Below, in pieces: positions 1 through 7,883 of a stretch of DNA of 64,000 bases. Every line of letters starts with the position of its first letter. The stretch's first letter is position 1. The stretch lies in assembly GCF_938074695.1 (NCBI RefSeq), contig NZ_CALJEM010000007.1:1-64000 (forward strand), read 5' to 3'. The translations under genes and the position numbers were made by a program. The notes below the pieces were generated by a model. That model was not told where the DNA came from and did not search any database. It saw nothing but the letters and a program-made list of their open reading frames with translations. The DNA comes from an uncultured Thermosynechococcus sp. Lineage in GTDB: Bacteria; Cyanobacteriota; Cyanobacteriia; Thermosynechococcales; Thermosynechococcaceae.

Positions 1-1
1 G

Positions 2-568
2 GATGTCTGGTTTGTGGTGGGCCTGCCGGTCTATCTCCAAAGTGTCCTCAACTGGTCATTTTATGAAGTGGGGGGCTTTCTCGCCCTGTGGGTCATTGGC
101 TATGGCGGTGTGCAGTCTGCGGCACCGGTCCTGTTGAAATACCTCAACCGCGGTCGGCCTCCCCAAGCAGCCACTATCCAATTTTGGACATTTACGCTGA
201 CGATTGTCCCAGCCGTCATTGCCTTGGGCTTGATGAGTGATTGGAATCCCAATGCCGTCATTATTGGCGGTTTGCTCCTGTTTGGGTTGATTTTTGCCAT
301 CAATTCGGCAGTGCACTCCTACTTGGTACTGGCCTACACCGACGATGAAAAAGTGGCCTTGAATGTTGGCTTTTACTACATGGCCAACTCCGGCGGGCGA
401 CTGGCGGGAACCGTACTCTCCGGCCTCATCTATCAGATTTGGGGCATTGTTGGCTGCCTATGGGCCTCGGTGGTTTTTGTTCTCTGCGCGGGAATTATTT
501 CCCTAAAACTAGAGGATCCGAAACGGCAGCACCCCTACCCCTCCCTTGCTGTGGGGGATGGTGAATAA
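2..568 (+). CDS. arsJ: ArsJ-like organoarsenical efflux MFS transporter (5' truncated by window)
   Basis: C-terminal part of a major-facilitator membrane protein; the reading frame is open from base 2, so the start lies upstream of the window. Several hydrophobic segments are visible. Stretches such as DVWFVVGLP, FLALWVIGYG, HSYLVLAY, VGFYYMANSGGRLAGTVLSG and CLWASVVFV match what I remember of ArsJ, the inner-membrane exporter that removes 1-arseno-3-phosphoglycerate made from arsenate by a GAPDH partner. The partner gene would be expected upstream, outside this window, so the arsenate role is inferred from family resemblance only. A more general MFS sugar or drug exporter is the alternative. 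The stop is followed by 129 bases before the next start. Confidence 0.8.
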   Translation, partial: DVWFVVGLPVYLQSVLNWSFYEVGGFLALWVIGYGGVQSAAPVLLKYLNRGRPPQAATIQFWTFTLTIVPAVIALGLMSDWNPNAVIIGGLLLFGLIFAINSAVHSYLVLAYTDDEKVALNVGFYYMANSGGRLAGTVLSGLIYQIWGIVGCLWASVVFVLCAGIISLKLEDPKRQHPYPSLAVGDGE

Positions 569-612
569 ATGCAACATTTCCGCACCTGAGTGAGAAGGCA
601 ATAAAATTAAAG

Positions 613-670
613 TACAGCCCTTTAAGGGCAAGGAGGGTCAAACATTTTCTTGCTTGCGCAGAGGGCTGTA
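613..670 (+). other. Inverted repeat in the 5' region of the 698-997 gene
   Basis: TACAGCCCT at 613-621 is exactly complementary to AGGGCTGTA at 662-670. The left arm also overlaps a short local palindrome, CCCTTTAAGGG at 618-628, so the two pairings compete. It could be an RNA structure in the leader of the small gene at 698 or part of a terminator for the upstream transporter. No T-run follows, so the role is unknown. Confidence 0.3.
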
Positions 671-697
671 GGAGAGGTTCCCCAAGGAAGTGCCATT

Positions 698-997
698 ATG
701 ATGCTCCCCCAAGAAATCATCGGCCAAAAAGTCTGGTTAGAAGTGGAACCCGAAGAGGCCTACTATCCAGGTGAGAAAATTCGCGTACAGGCAGAAATTA
801 GCCAGCCCACTGCTCCCCCCTGGTATTATGCTCGCTACATTAATCCGCCGCGCTGGTTCCGTACCCCAGGCCAGTGGCTGACCCACCATGAGGCGGAGAT
901 GGCCGTGCTCTTGAATCCCGTCCTAGAGGATTTGGAGCTGGAGGAAGAGAACTACGACGGTGATGAGTTGACGAATGGGGATGTGAGCGATCGCTAG
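698..997 (+). CDS. Small acidic conserved hypothetical protein (99 aa)
   Basis: I do not recognise the family. The start was set at the first of two tandem ATG codons because AAGGAAG at 684-690 gives a good ribosome binding site seven bases upstream; a longer TTG-initiated reading from 650 lacks one. The protein starts MMLPQEIIGQKVWLEVEPEE, has no signal peptide or membrane segment, contains a WYYARYINPPRWFRTPG aromatic/proline segment near residues 46-62 and ends in a strongly acidic tail rich in Glu and Asp. Composition and codon use match neighbouring cyanobacterial genes. The stop codon sits inside a HIP1 octamer at 987-994. It is followed by the promoter and leader of the rimP operon. 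Confidence 0.75.
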   Translation: MMLPQEIIGQKVWLEVEPEEAYYPGEKIRVQAEISQPTAPPWYYARYINPPRWFRTPGQWLTHHEAEMAVLLNPVLEDLELEEENYDGDELTNGDVSDR

Positions 998-1018
998 GAA
1001 AAGCGAGGTGGCGATCGC
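987..1018. repeat. HIP1 octamer pair (GCGATCGC), example of a genome-wide repeat
   Basis: GCGATCGC occurs at 987-994 and 1011-1018 here, and again at 3084-3091, 4681-4688 and many other places in both coding and non-coding sequence of the window. This highly iterated palindrome is typical of many cyanobacterial genomes and contains a GATC site. It is background for this organism and does not mark a specific element. Confidence 0.9.
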
Positions 1019-1029
1019 CCACGGTTAGC

Positions 1030-1038
1030 TGTTATACT
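1030..1038 (+). promoter_or_regulatory. Extended -10 promoter for the rimP operon
   Basis: TGTTATACT fits the extended -10 pattern TGn-TATAnT. No good -35 hexamer is present at the right distance, as is common for extended -10 promoters. Transcription would start near 1045, giving a leader of about 140 bases before rimP. Confidence 0.5.
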
Positions 1039-1074
1039 AGTCTTCATCAAGAGTGGTGTAGTGACAGCACCCAT

Positions 1075-1126
1075 GAACCTTCCACGGGGAAGGGTTCAGA
1101 ATTCTCCTTCCGTTAGGAAGGGGGGA
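1075..1126 (+). promoter_or_regulatory. Mutually exclusive leader hairpins upstream of rimP
   Basis: Hairpin 1 pairs GAACCTTCC (1075-1083) with GGAAGGGTTC (1088-1097). Hairpin 2 pairs TCCTTCC (1105-1111) with GGAAGG (1116-1121). Because the arms share CCTTCC and GGAAGG, the right arm of hairpin 1 can also pair with the left arm of hairpin 2, and the outer arms can pair with each other. That is the layout of an RNA switch or attenuator. It precedes an intrinsic terminator at 1155-1180. No ligand or protein regulator can be named from sequence. Confidence 0.45.
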
Positions 1127-1154
1127 GTGTCCTTTGTTCAGACTGTTTGGGTGT

Positions 1155-1180
1155 GGTGGGCAATGTCCCGCCTTTTTTAT
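1155..1180 (+). terminator. Intrinsic terminator immediately before rimP
   Basis: GGTGGG (1155-1160) pairs with CCCGCC (1167-1172) around a six-base loop, and TTTTTTAT follows directly. The hairpin ends six bases before the rimP ATG, and no other gene ends here, so it would terminate the rimP operon's own leader transcript unless read through. Confidence 0.6.
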
Positions 1181-1185
1181 TTCCT

Positions 1186-1659
1186 ATGCAGATACAAATG
1201 CTTTTGCCGGTCGTGCAAACTCTGGCGCAGCAGGTTGCCGATCAAGAACGCCTCAACCTAGTTAGTGTGCAGTGGCTGACCCATCAATCGCCACCCATTT
1301 TGCGGGTGGAGGTGCGCCATCCTGAGCAGGACACCAGCCTAGAGGATTGTGAACGACTGAGTCGGGCACTGGAGATGGCCTTGGATGGGCTGCCGGAGTT
1401 GGAGTTTGCCTACGTTCTGGAGGTGTCGAGTCCGGGTCTATCGGATTACCTGAGTAGCGATCGCGACTTTGATGCCTTTCGCGGGTTTCCGGTGCGCGTC
1501 ACCACCACTGCCCCCCATCGGGGCAAAACCCTTTGGGAGGGGAACCTGATTTGCCGCGACGCAGAGAATGTCTATCTCAATCGGCGGGGGCGATCGCTGG
1601 CAATTCCCCGCTCCCTCATTGCCAGTGTCCAGCTATATAGCCCCGGCGGTGAACCCTAG
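1186..1659 (+). CDS. rimP: Ribosome maturation factor RimP
   Basis: A 157-residue RimP protein, the factor needed for late 30S subunit maturation. The two-domain RimP layout is visible: an N-terminal alpha/beta domain with DTSLEDCERLSRALE and YVLEVSSPGLSDYL, then a small SH3-like C-terminal domain from about residue 90. The EVSSPG motif is the family hallmark. I chose ATG 1186 because the longer reading from 1147 runs through the terminator hairpin; there is no clear Shine-Dalgarno, and ATG 1198 is a possible alternative. It is the first gene of rimP-nusA-ylxR, an order conserved in many bacteria, which supports the call. Regulation through the structured leader is inferred. Confidence 0.93.
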   Translation: MQIQMLLPVVQTLAQQVADQERLNLVSVQWLTHQSPPILRVEVRHPEQDTSLEDCERLSRALEMALDGLPELEFAYVLEVSSPGLSDYLSSDRDFDAFRGFPVRVTTTAPHRGKTLWEGNLICRDAENVYLNRRGRSLAIPRSLIASVQLYSPGGEP

Positions 1660-1708
1660 CCCAGATTGATTTCTATTTCATCTAGTTAGATCGAGGTTGT
1701 AACGGACG

Positions 1709-2896
1709 ATGACTCTCTATCGCTTACCCGGCCTACGCGCCATGATCAATGAAATTAGCCAAGAGCGAAACTTACCCAAGCACGCAGTGCATCAAGCTCT
1801 CAAAGAAGCCCTACTCAAAGGATACGAACGCTATCGTCGCAGTCTGCGTCCCGATCATGGCCACTTTGAGGAAGATCACTTTGCCAACTTTGAAGTGGAA
1901 CTCGACACCGAGCAAGAGGGCTTCCGCGTGTTGGCCACCAAAACAATCACAGAAACGGTACAGAACCCAGATCGCGAGATTGCCCTTGCCGATGTGATTC
2001 AGGTGGTGCAGGACGCCCGTGTCGGCGATACGGTGCTGTTGGATGTGACCCCTGACCATCAGGAATTTGGCCGCATGGCCGCCATGCAAACCAAGCAAGT
2101 GCTGGCGCAGAAACTGCGAGATCAACAGCGTCGCCTTATCCAGGAGGAATTTAAGGACCTCGAAGGTACGGTACTGGTGGGGCGCGTTCTGCGCTTTGAG
2201 CGGCGATCGGTGATTATGGCCGTGCGCAGCGACGCCAGCCAGCCAGAAGTGGAGGCCGAACTGCCACAACGGGAACAACTTCCCAACGATAACTACCGCG
2301 CCAACTCCACCTTCAAGGTGTATCTCAAGCGCGTCAAAGAGGGGTCGCAACGGGGACCCCAATTGGAGGTTTCCCGCGCCGATGCCGGCTTGGTGGTCTA
2401 TCTCTTTGCGAATGAAGTGCCCGAAATTGAAGATGAGGTGGTGCGAATTGTTGCCATTGCCCGCGAAGCCAATCCCCCGAATCACAAAGTCGGCCCCCGC
2501 ACCAAAATTGCCGTGGATACATTAGAGCGGGATGTGGATCCTGTGGGCGCCTGTATTGGGGCACGGGGATCGCGCATTCAAGCGGTGGTGAATGAACTGC
2601 GGGGCGAAAAAATAGATGTCATTCGCTGGTCGCCGGATCCCGCCACCTACATTGCCAATTCCCTCAGTCCCGCACCGGTGGAAGAGGTGCGGCTCATTAA
2701 CCCCGAAGCGCGTATTGCCCATGTCCTTGTGGCACCGGATAAGGTCTCCCAAGCCATTGGCAAAGAAGGCCAAAATGTGCGCTTGGCAACTCGCCTCACG
2801 GGTTGGAAAATCGAGGTGCGCGACAGCTCCCAATACAACTACGAAGAGGAGGATCGCTTGGCCATGGCCGCCCTCGAAGAACAGATTGCGAGTTAG
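1709..2896 (+). CDS. nusA: Transcription termination/antitermination factor NusA
   Basis: A 395-residue NusA that binds RNA polymerase and nascent RNA to control pausing, termination and antitermination. An N-terminal polymerase-binding domain (about 1-130) with the usual start LxxxINEISQERNLPK-like is followed by an S1 domain (about 150-225) and two KH domains (about 230-380; motifs VGACIGARGSRI and AIGKEGQNVRLA). It lacks the C-terminal acidic repeats of the longer E. coli protein, as is usual outside proteobacteria. It lies 49 bases after rimP and five bases before ylxR, clearly one operon. Confidence 0.97.
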   Translation: MTLYRLPGLRAMINEISQERNLPKHAVHQALKEALLKGYERYRRSLRPDHGHFEEDHFANFEVELDTEQEGFRVLATKTITETVQNPDREIALADVIQVVQDARVGDTVLLDVTPDHQEFGRMAAMQTKQVLAQKLRDQQRRLIQEEFKDLEGTVLVGRVLRFERRSVIMAVRSDASQPEVEAELPQREQLPNDNYRANSTFKVYLKRVKEGSQRGPQLEVSRADAGLVVYLFANEVPEIEDEVVRIVAIAREANPPNHKVGPRTKIAVDTLERDVDPVGACIGARGSRIQAVVNELRGEKIDVIRWSPDPATYIANSLSPAPVEEVRLINPEARIAHVLVAPDKVSQAIGKEGQNVRLATRLTGWKIEVRDSSQYNYEEEDRLAMAALEEQIAS

Positions 2897-2901
2897 TCAA
2901 G

Positions 2902-3165
2902 ATGGCTAATCCCCAACGCCGCTGCGTGGCCTGTGGTCGCTTGGCCGATCGCTCGGAGTTCTGGCGCGTGGTGCGCTGCTGGCCAGATCAAAAGGTGCAG
3001 TTGGATCAGGGAATGGGGCGATCGGCCTACCTATGTCGTACGGCGGACTGTCTCAAGGTGGCCAAACAAAAAAAGCGCTTGGCGCGATCGCTCCGCTGTC
3101 CCATTCCTGAGGAGATTTTTACCACCCTTGCTGCTCGCTTAAATGCCCATCCTGACCATGACTGA
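2902..3165 (+). CDS. ylxR: YlxR family (DUF448) RNA-binding protein
   Basis: A small basic 87-residue protein with the YlxR signature: RRCVACGRLADRSEFWRVVR near the start and GMGRSAYLC before DCLKVAKQKKRLARSLR. YlxR proteins bind RNA and in many bacteria sit between nusA and infB; a role in RNase P or transcript regulation has been proposed. The start at ATG 2902 leaves a five-base gap after nusA. The expected infB does not follow; instead the ylxR stop overlaps the bioA start (ATGACTGA at 3158-3165), suggesting translational coupling. Confidence 0.92.
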   Translation: MANPQRRCVACGRLADRSEFWRVVRCWPDQKVQLDQGMGRSAYLCRTADCLKVAKQKKRLARSLRCPIPEEIFTTLAARLNAHPDHD

Positions 3166-4468
3166 CTCCCCCATTTGGCAACCCTTTACGCAAATGAAAA
3201 CGGCGGATGCGCCCCTGAAGGTGGTGCGTGCCCAAGGAGCCATGCTTGAACTCAGTGATGGTCGGCGGATTATTGATGCCATTTCCAGCTGGTGGGTCAC
3301 GCTCCACGGCCATAGCCATCCTGTTCTGGCGCAAGCCATCTCCGAGCAGGCGCAAACCCTTGAGCATGTCATTTTTGCCGGCTTTACCCATGAGCCGGCG
3401 GAGCAGCTCGCCCACCTCTTGTGCGCCCACACCCCCGCGGGGTTGCAACGGGTCTTCTTCTCCGACAATGGCTCCACCGCCGTGGAAGTGGCTCTAAAAA
3501 TGGCCTACCAGTATTGGCAGCGGCGGGGTCAACCCCAGCGATCGCGCTTTATTGGCTTTGTCGGCGGCTACCATGGCGATACCCTAGGAGCCATGACTGT
3601 GGGCCAAAGTTCCCCGTGGTGGCAACCCTTCCAACCCCTGCTTCCCCCCCTAACCCTGTTGCCCTACCCCGCCACCTATCCAGGGGATCCAGAGGCAGCA
3701 ACCAAGGAGGCACAGGCGATCGCTCAACTGGAGGACACCCTCAAGGCAGACCCAGAGACCTACGCGGCCCTCTTTATTGAACCCTTGGTGCAGGGAGCTG
3801 CGGGCATGCGCATGTGCCGTCCCACCTTTTTGCAAGCAATTTCTGAGATCGCCAAGGCCTACGGAGTGTTAGTGGTCTATGACGAGGTGATGACGGGATT
3901 TGGTCGTACCGGTGCCCTTTTTGCCTGTGAGAAAGCCGGCACGCAACCGGATCTCCTGTGTTTGTCCAAAGGTTTATCGGGAGGCTGCTTGCCCATTGCC
4001 GTGACCTTGGCCACGGAGGAAATTTACCAAGCCTTTTATGATGACGACCCAACGCGCGCCTTTTACCATAGTCATTCCTACACGGGCAACCCCTTGGCCT
4101 GTGCAGCAAGTGTGGCTTCGTTCCGGTTGTTGCTTTCAGAGCCAGAGCGCTACCAAAGTTTAGAAACACGCCATTGGCAGTGTCAGCGGCAGTATCTGGC
4201 CGATGTCAGCAATCTCAAGCACTTTCGTACCTGTGGCACAATTGCAGCCATGGAATTAGAAACCGAGGCCTCCTACTTTAGTGACCTTGTGCCCCGACTG
4301 CGCCGCCGCTTCATTGAATTGGGAGTCCTTCTGCGACCTCTGGGGAATACGCTGTATATTTTGCCCCCCTACTGCATTACCGATGCGGAATTAGCCACGG
4401 TCTATCAAGCCATCCGCCAAGTGGCGATCGAGGTGGCTCAGGGGTGCTTTGCCCCTGTCTCGGCTTGA
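3158..4468 (+). CDS. bioA: Adenosylmethionine-8-amino-7-oxononanoate aminotransferase (BioA)
   Basis: PLP-dependent class III aminotransferase that converts 7-keto-8-aminopelargonic acid to 7,8-diaminopelargonate in biotin synthesis, using S-adenosylmethionine as amino donor. Visible motifs are WQPFTQM at the start, GYHGDTLGAM, YDEVMTGFGRTG and LCLSKGLSGG with the PLP-binding lysine at about residue 271. The length of 436 residues is normal for BioA. I placed the start at ATG 3158, where homologues begin, rather than ATG 3143; either overlaps ylxR. The 3' end overlaps the convergent DUF1823 gene by 31 bases. Its position in the slot often held by infB is unusual. Confidence 0.93.
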   Translation: MTDSPIWQPFTQMKTADAPLKVVRAQGAMLELSDGRRIIDAISSWWVTLHGHSHPVLAQAISEQAQTLEHVIFAGFTHEPAEQLAHLLCAHTPAGLQRVFFSDNGSTAVEVALKMAYQYWQRRGQPQRSRFIGFVGGYHGDTLGAMTVGQSSPWWQPFQPLLPPLTLLPYPATYPGDPEAATKEAQAIAQLEDTLKADPETYAALFIEPLVQGAAGMRMCRPTFLQAISEIAKAYGVLVVYDEVMTGFGRTGALFACEKAGTQPDLLCLSKGLSGGCLPIAVTLATEEIYQAFYDDDPTRAFYHSHSYTGNPLACAASVASFRLLLSEPERYQSLETRHWQCQRQYLADVSNLKHFRTCGTIAAMELETEASYFSDLVPRLRRRFIELGVLLRPLGNTLYILPPYCITDAELATVYQAIRQVAIEVAQGCFAPVSA

Positions 4469-4836
4469 GTGGCCAGGTAGCTCAACAGCCAATTGACAGC
4501 AGTGGCACGGCGGGTACGGCGGGGGGTCAGTTCTTTAATTTCATAGCCAGGAAAGCCCAACTGTTCCTTGAGCAGTTGTTTGTGGGCAGGGGGAATCGAG
4601 CGCGTCAGTTTGACAATGGCGGGGCGGCTACCCATGAAGTCCGGCGGTTGGGGATAATCTTGCTGCCATTCTGGGGGCACGCGATCGCTCTGCCAAGTTT
4701 GAGTGTTGGCGTCATAGCGATAACCCAAGCAGTGCCACAGGAGCTGATTTACCGTGGCATCCTCCAGTTCATCATTAAGAATTTGCCACAGCGTGGTTTC
4801 TGTGAGAGGGGGGAGTTGCACATCAGAACTGCTCAT
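4438..4836 (-). CDS. DUF1823 family protein
   Basis: A 132-residue cyanobacterial/plastid protein of the DUF1823 family, function unknown. Recognisable conserved parts are LWQILNDELEDATVNQLLW, LGYRYD, YPQPPDFMGSRPAIVKLTRS and LTPRRTRRATAVNWLL. No signal peptide or membrane helix is seen. It ends inside the 3' end of bioA on the opposite strand (31-base overlap). The 92 bases between its start and the cellulose synthase stop upstream show no clear terminator, so co-transcription with the cellulose synthase cannot be excluded. Confidence 0.85.
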   Translation of the reverse strand: MSSSDVQLPPLTETTLWQILNDELEDATVNQLLWHCLGYRYDANTQTWQSDRVPPEWQQDYPQPPDFMGSRPAIVKLTRSIPPAHKQLLKEQLGFPGYEIKELTPRRTRRATAVNWLLSYLATQAETGAKHP

Positions 4837-4928
4837 TGCCTCGCTTCATCGCTAGCTTTGCTGTTCTCGCGATAACGATTTAATCGTATTGGAATCTTAG
4901 TCATCGCTCCATTGCACTGAGTCATTTT

Positions 4929-7061
4929 TCATTTTTGATCGGAATAGCTGTAAGGGCGAGGCTCCGCTTTCGCCTGATCAGAGGGCATGATCCGCCTCCA
5001 GTGGCGACTTAAAGGAGGGGAAACAAGAGTGCGCAGGAGTAACCATAGAGTTTGCAATTCATTGGGGGCTTTCTGCCACTGCCACCGGTTGGGTTCACAA
5101 AAAAGTAAGGCGACCAATTGGCGGTATTGAGCGCAGGTTAGGGGATCGAAATAAATCTGTAGGGTCGTTTGATTGGGCATATCCACAATTTGGCCGCTGA
5201 GGTCAATGCCTGCCTCCAACAGCCGACAGGTAAGGGAGACACCCATCGCGGAGGGGGGGAGGGGTTGGTGCAGATGAATGATAGCCCCCCCTTCAGAAAG
5301 GCGAATGGTCTTGCCCCAAAGGGCAGTGGTTTTGTCCCAAGCAAGATGGAGTTCAACCGTTTGCTGCACATTGAGCCAATCGTAGGGATCGGAACGGGGG
5401 CGATCGATGAGGCTATAAAGCGCAAGGGCAAGAATCATGAGATTGTAGAGATTCCAGACCCATGCCAGGAGTAGCCCCTTGGTGTGTAATGCCTGCCAAT
5501 TCAAGACGGCGGCAACAGCAGAGAGCACAAACAGCACCAAAAGGGGGGCAGCAAGATGCCACTGAACTCGGTAGCGATCGCGATAACTCCCCTTGGGGGT
5601 CACCCAGAAGCCCTGACCAAAGGGGCGCCATAACGTGTCAATTACCGTCAAGGTCAAGGGCACACACTGAATCACCGCATAGATATCCGACACCAAGGCA
5701 GAGCGACTTTGGCCATTGAGCCAGCGGAACGTACTCACCAGGAGCCAATAATAGGGTACAAAATAGTAGAGCCACTGCCGCAGGGTGGTTTCCAGGGGTA
5801 CCACCCCCCAAAAAGCGGCAATCAGGGGCAACAGCAGCAACAGTAACCGCAGGGGACTGTGGAACCATTGGGTGATTCCCTCTAGGTGGGCAAGGCGCTG
5901 CAGCCAACTGAGATTGGGCACCCGCAGTGGACTTGCTGCAATGAACAATCCTTGGAGGGTACCCCGTGCCCAGCGTTGACGTTGACGAATATGCGCCGCC
6001 ATTTCCTCCGCACACAGCCCCGCACTGAGACTTTCGTTCAGATAAATGAGCCGATGACCTGCTGCCGTCAATTGAATTCCTGTGTAGTAGTCCTCACTAA
6101 GGGATTCGGTGACAAAGCCGCCAATGGCCTCTAGAGCCGATCGCCGCACCACAAAAGAACTGCCGTAGCACAGCGCTGTTTCAATGCCATCCCGCAGGAC
6201 TTGATAATGGCGGGAGAAGATCTCCACCTCTTGAGGCAGGTAATCCTCGAGGCCAAGGTTGCGGGCAATAGGGTCGGGATTATAAAAGCTCTGGTAGGTT
6301 TGTACAAGACCAATGTCAGGCCTTTGGAAAAAGCCCACCGTGCGGGTGAGAAAGTTGCGCGTGGGAACAAAATCAGCATCAAAGATTGCAATCAGTTCAC
6401 CTTGGGTATGGCCAAGGGCATGGTTGAGGTTGCCCGCTTTGGCGTGGCGATTGTCTGGCCGGCTGAGGTACTCACAGCCTAATTCCAAGGTCAATTCCCG
6501 GAGAGCAGGGCGACGGGTATCGTCAAGAACATAAATCCGCTTGTGGGGATAGTCAAGGGCTTGGCAGCCGACAATTGTGCGTCGCAAAATTGTCAGGGGT
6601 TCATTGTAGGTGGGAATCAAGATATCCACCCAAGGTTGATAGTGGCCACTTTTGACTGCAAGGGCAGCGGCATCGGCTTCGGGACGACGATTCTTAATGT
6701 GCAAAAGCAGGTATAGTTGCAAGCCATAGCCCGCCATCATAAAACTTTCAATGCCCAGCAGGAGTAAACTGAGGGCCGCTTCTAGGGGGGTGCGCAGATT
6801 GAGGGTGGCGAGAGACCGCCACAGCAGATAATGCAGCATCAGGGCTATTAAACTGCCCACCACAAGGACACGCGCCCACAGCTGCTGCACCTTCCCCCAG
6901 CGCAAAACGACACTGCTGAGGATCACCATCAAGCACAGAGGCCAAAAAATCCACGGTTTGTCTAACTGTTCCACCGCAAGCCAAGGCACGAGGATGGCCA
7001 TCGCTGAAGCCTCAATCAAGAGTTTAAGAAGATACCGGGCGGCATCCCCCGCCGCTATCAA
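4929..7061 (-). CDS. xcsA: Cellulose synthase-like GT2 glycosyltransferase with PilZ-like C-terminus (XcsA/Tll0007 type)
   Basis: A 710-residue processive family-2 glycosyltransferase in the inner membrane, expected to polymerise UDP-glucose into beta-1,4-glucan and extrude it. Transmembrane helices lie near residues 20-120 and 400-550. The catalytic core has DILIPTYNEP, DD (180-181), DAD (228-230), SED (322-324) and QRQRW (360-364). A C-terminal region (about 555-660) resembles PilZ, with RLSEGG at 587-592. From memory, the Thermosynechococcus homologue makes the cellulose responsible for light- and cold-dependent cell aggregation under c-di-GMP control. The reading opens at TTG 7061; ATG at 7001 is an alternative start. 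Deviations from the BcsA consensus are discussed in the findings. Confidence 0.87.
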   Translation of the reverse strand: MIAAGDAARYLLKLLIEASAMAILVPWLAVEQLDKPWIFWPLCLMVILSSVVLRWGKVQQLWARVLVVGSLIALMLHYLLWRSLATLNLRTPLEAALSLLLLGIESFMMAGYGLQLYLLLHIKNRRPEADAAALAVKSGHYQPWVDILIPTYNEPLTILRRTIVGCQALDYPHKRIYVLDDTRRPALRELTLELGCEYLSRPDNRHAKAGNLNHALGHTQGELIAIFDADFVPTRNFLTRTVGFFQRPDIGLVQTYQSFYNPDPIARNLGLEDYLPQEVEIFSRHYQVLRDGIETALCYGSSFVVRRSALEAIGGFVTESLSEDYYTGIQLTAAGHRLIYLNESLSAGLCAEEMAAHIRQRQRWARGTLQGLFIAASPLRVPNLSWLQRLAHLEGITQWFHSPLRLLLLLLPLIAAFWGVVPLETTLRQWLYYFVPYYWLLVSTFRWLNGQSRSALVSDIYAVIQCVPLTLTVIDTLWRPFGQGFWVTPKGSYRDRYRVQWHLAAPLLVLFVLSAVAAVLNWQALHTKGLLLAWVWNLYNLMILALALYSLIDRPRSDPYDWLNVQQTVELHLAWDKTTALWGKTIRLSEGGAIIHLHQPLPPSAMGVSLTCRLLEAGIDLSGQIVDMPNQTTLQIYFDPLTCAQYRQLVALLFCEPNRWQWQKAPNELQTLWLLLRTLVSPPLSRHWRRIMPSDQAKAEPRPYSYSDQK

Positions 7062-7190
7062 GATAATGTAACGAAATATAAACTAAGCTTTAGACAAGCA
7101 CAGGACTTTCAGGGGTTCCTGCCGTAGCGATCGCCCCCAGCGGTATGTCAGGATGAAAATCACCAAATTTTGATGAGCTGATGGAATGCT

Positions 7191-7883
7191 ATGACCGCTT
7201 CCCCAGATGGCACAAACTTGCCGCCCTTTGTTTTTCACAACCAATTTCAAGGTTGGATGGAAGTTTATGCACCGGTGCAGCGCTACGAAACTTACCTCAA
7301 CAATCACCAAGAATGGTTTCATCGCTGTGCCCATCCCATGAAAGCAGAACCGGTGGGTCAGCACGGCTACATTCTCACCATTGGTCGCTACGGTTCCCAT
7401 GGCTATGAGGTGGAACCCAAGATTGGCCTACACCTGCTGCCCCAAGAGCAAGGAGTCTATCGCATTGAAACGATTCCTGTCCCAGAGCAGCCCTTTTTGA
7501 ACTATGAGGTGAATTTTCAAGCGGCCATGGCCCTAGTACCGATGCGCGCCAATCCAGACACGGATGAGGAGCTATTGCACCTGAATGTGGTTGACTACAC
7601 CCGCGTGAATTGGGAGCTGGATTTGCGGGTAACAATGTACTTTCCTCGATTTATCTATCGGCTACCCCACGGTCTAGTGCAAGGCACAGGCAATCGGGTC
7701 TTGGCTCAGATTGTCCGTCACGTCTCCTACCGCCTAACGGCAAAGGTTCAAGACGATTTCCACAAAACGATTGGCCTCAATTTGGGCAAACGCTGGCGAC
7801 GCAAACGATTCCATGCTGAGCGGGTGCGCGTCCTCACCCCAACCCCCGATACGCTTGACGAGCCTGCGCCACCTGCTGCTTGA
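7191..7883 (+). CDS. DUF1997 family protein
   Basis: A 230-residue soluble protein resembling the cyanobacterial/plastid DUF1997 family (SRPBCC-like beta-rich fold by my recollection). Typical stretches are YEVEPKIGLHLLP, LDLRVTMYFPRFIYRLP and a C-terminal LTAKVQDDFHKTIGL. Function is unknown. It is divergent from the cellulose synthase, sharing a 129-base intergenic region, and its 3' end overlaps the convergent KDPG-aldolase homologue by 50 bases. The start ATG 7191 is the first in frame with a usable GGA upstream. Confidence 0.82.
   Translation: MTASPDGTNLPPFVFHNQFQGWMEVYAPVQRYETYLNNHQEWFHRCAHPMKAEPVGQHGYILTIGRYGSHGYEVEPKIGLHLLPQEQGVYRIETIPVPEQPFLNYEVNFQAAMALVPMRANPDTDEELLHLNVVDYTRVNWELDLRVTMYFPRFIYRLPHGLVQGTGNRVLAQIVRHVSYRLTAKVQDDFHKTIGLNLGKRWRRKRFHAERVRVLTPTPDTLDEPAPPAA

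Noticed and set aside
987-1018. GCGATCGC repeats as a possible regulatory or mobile element
   Set aside because: They are spread through coding and non-coding DNA across the whole window, the known HIP1 pattern of cyanobacteria.
1811-2485. A 224-codon frame antisense to nusA
   Set aside because: Shadow of nusA; no independent support.
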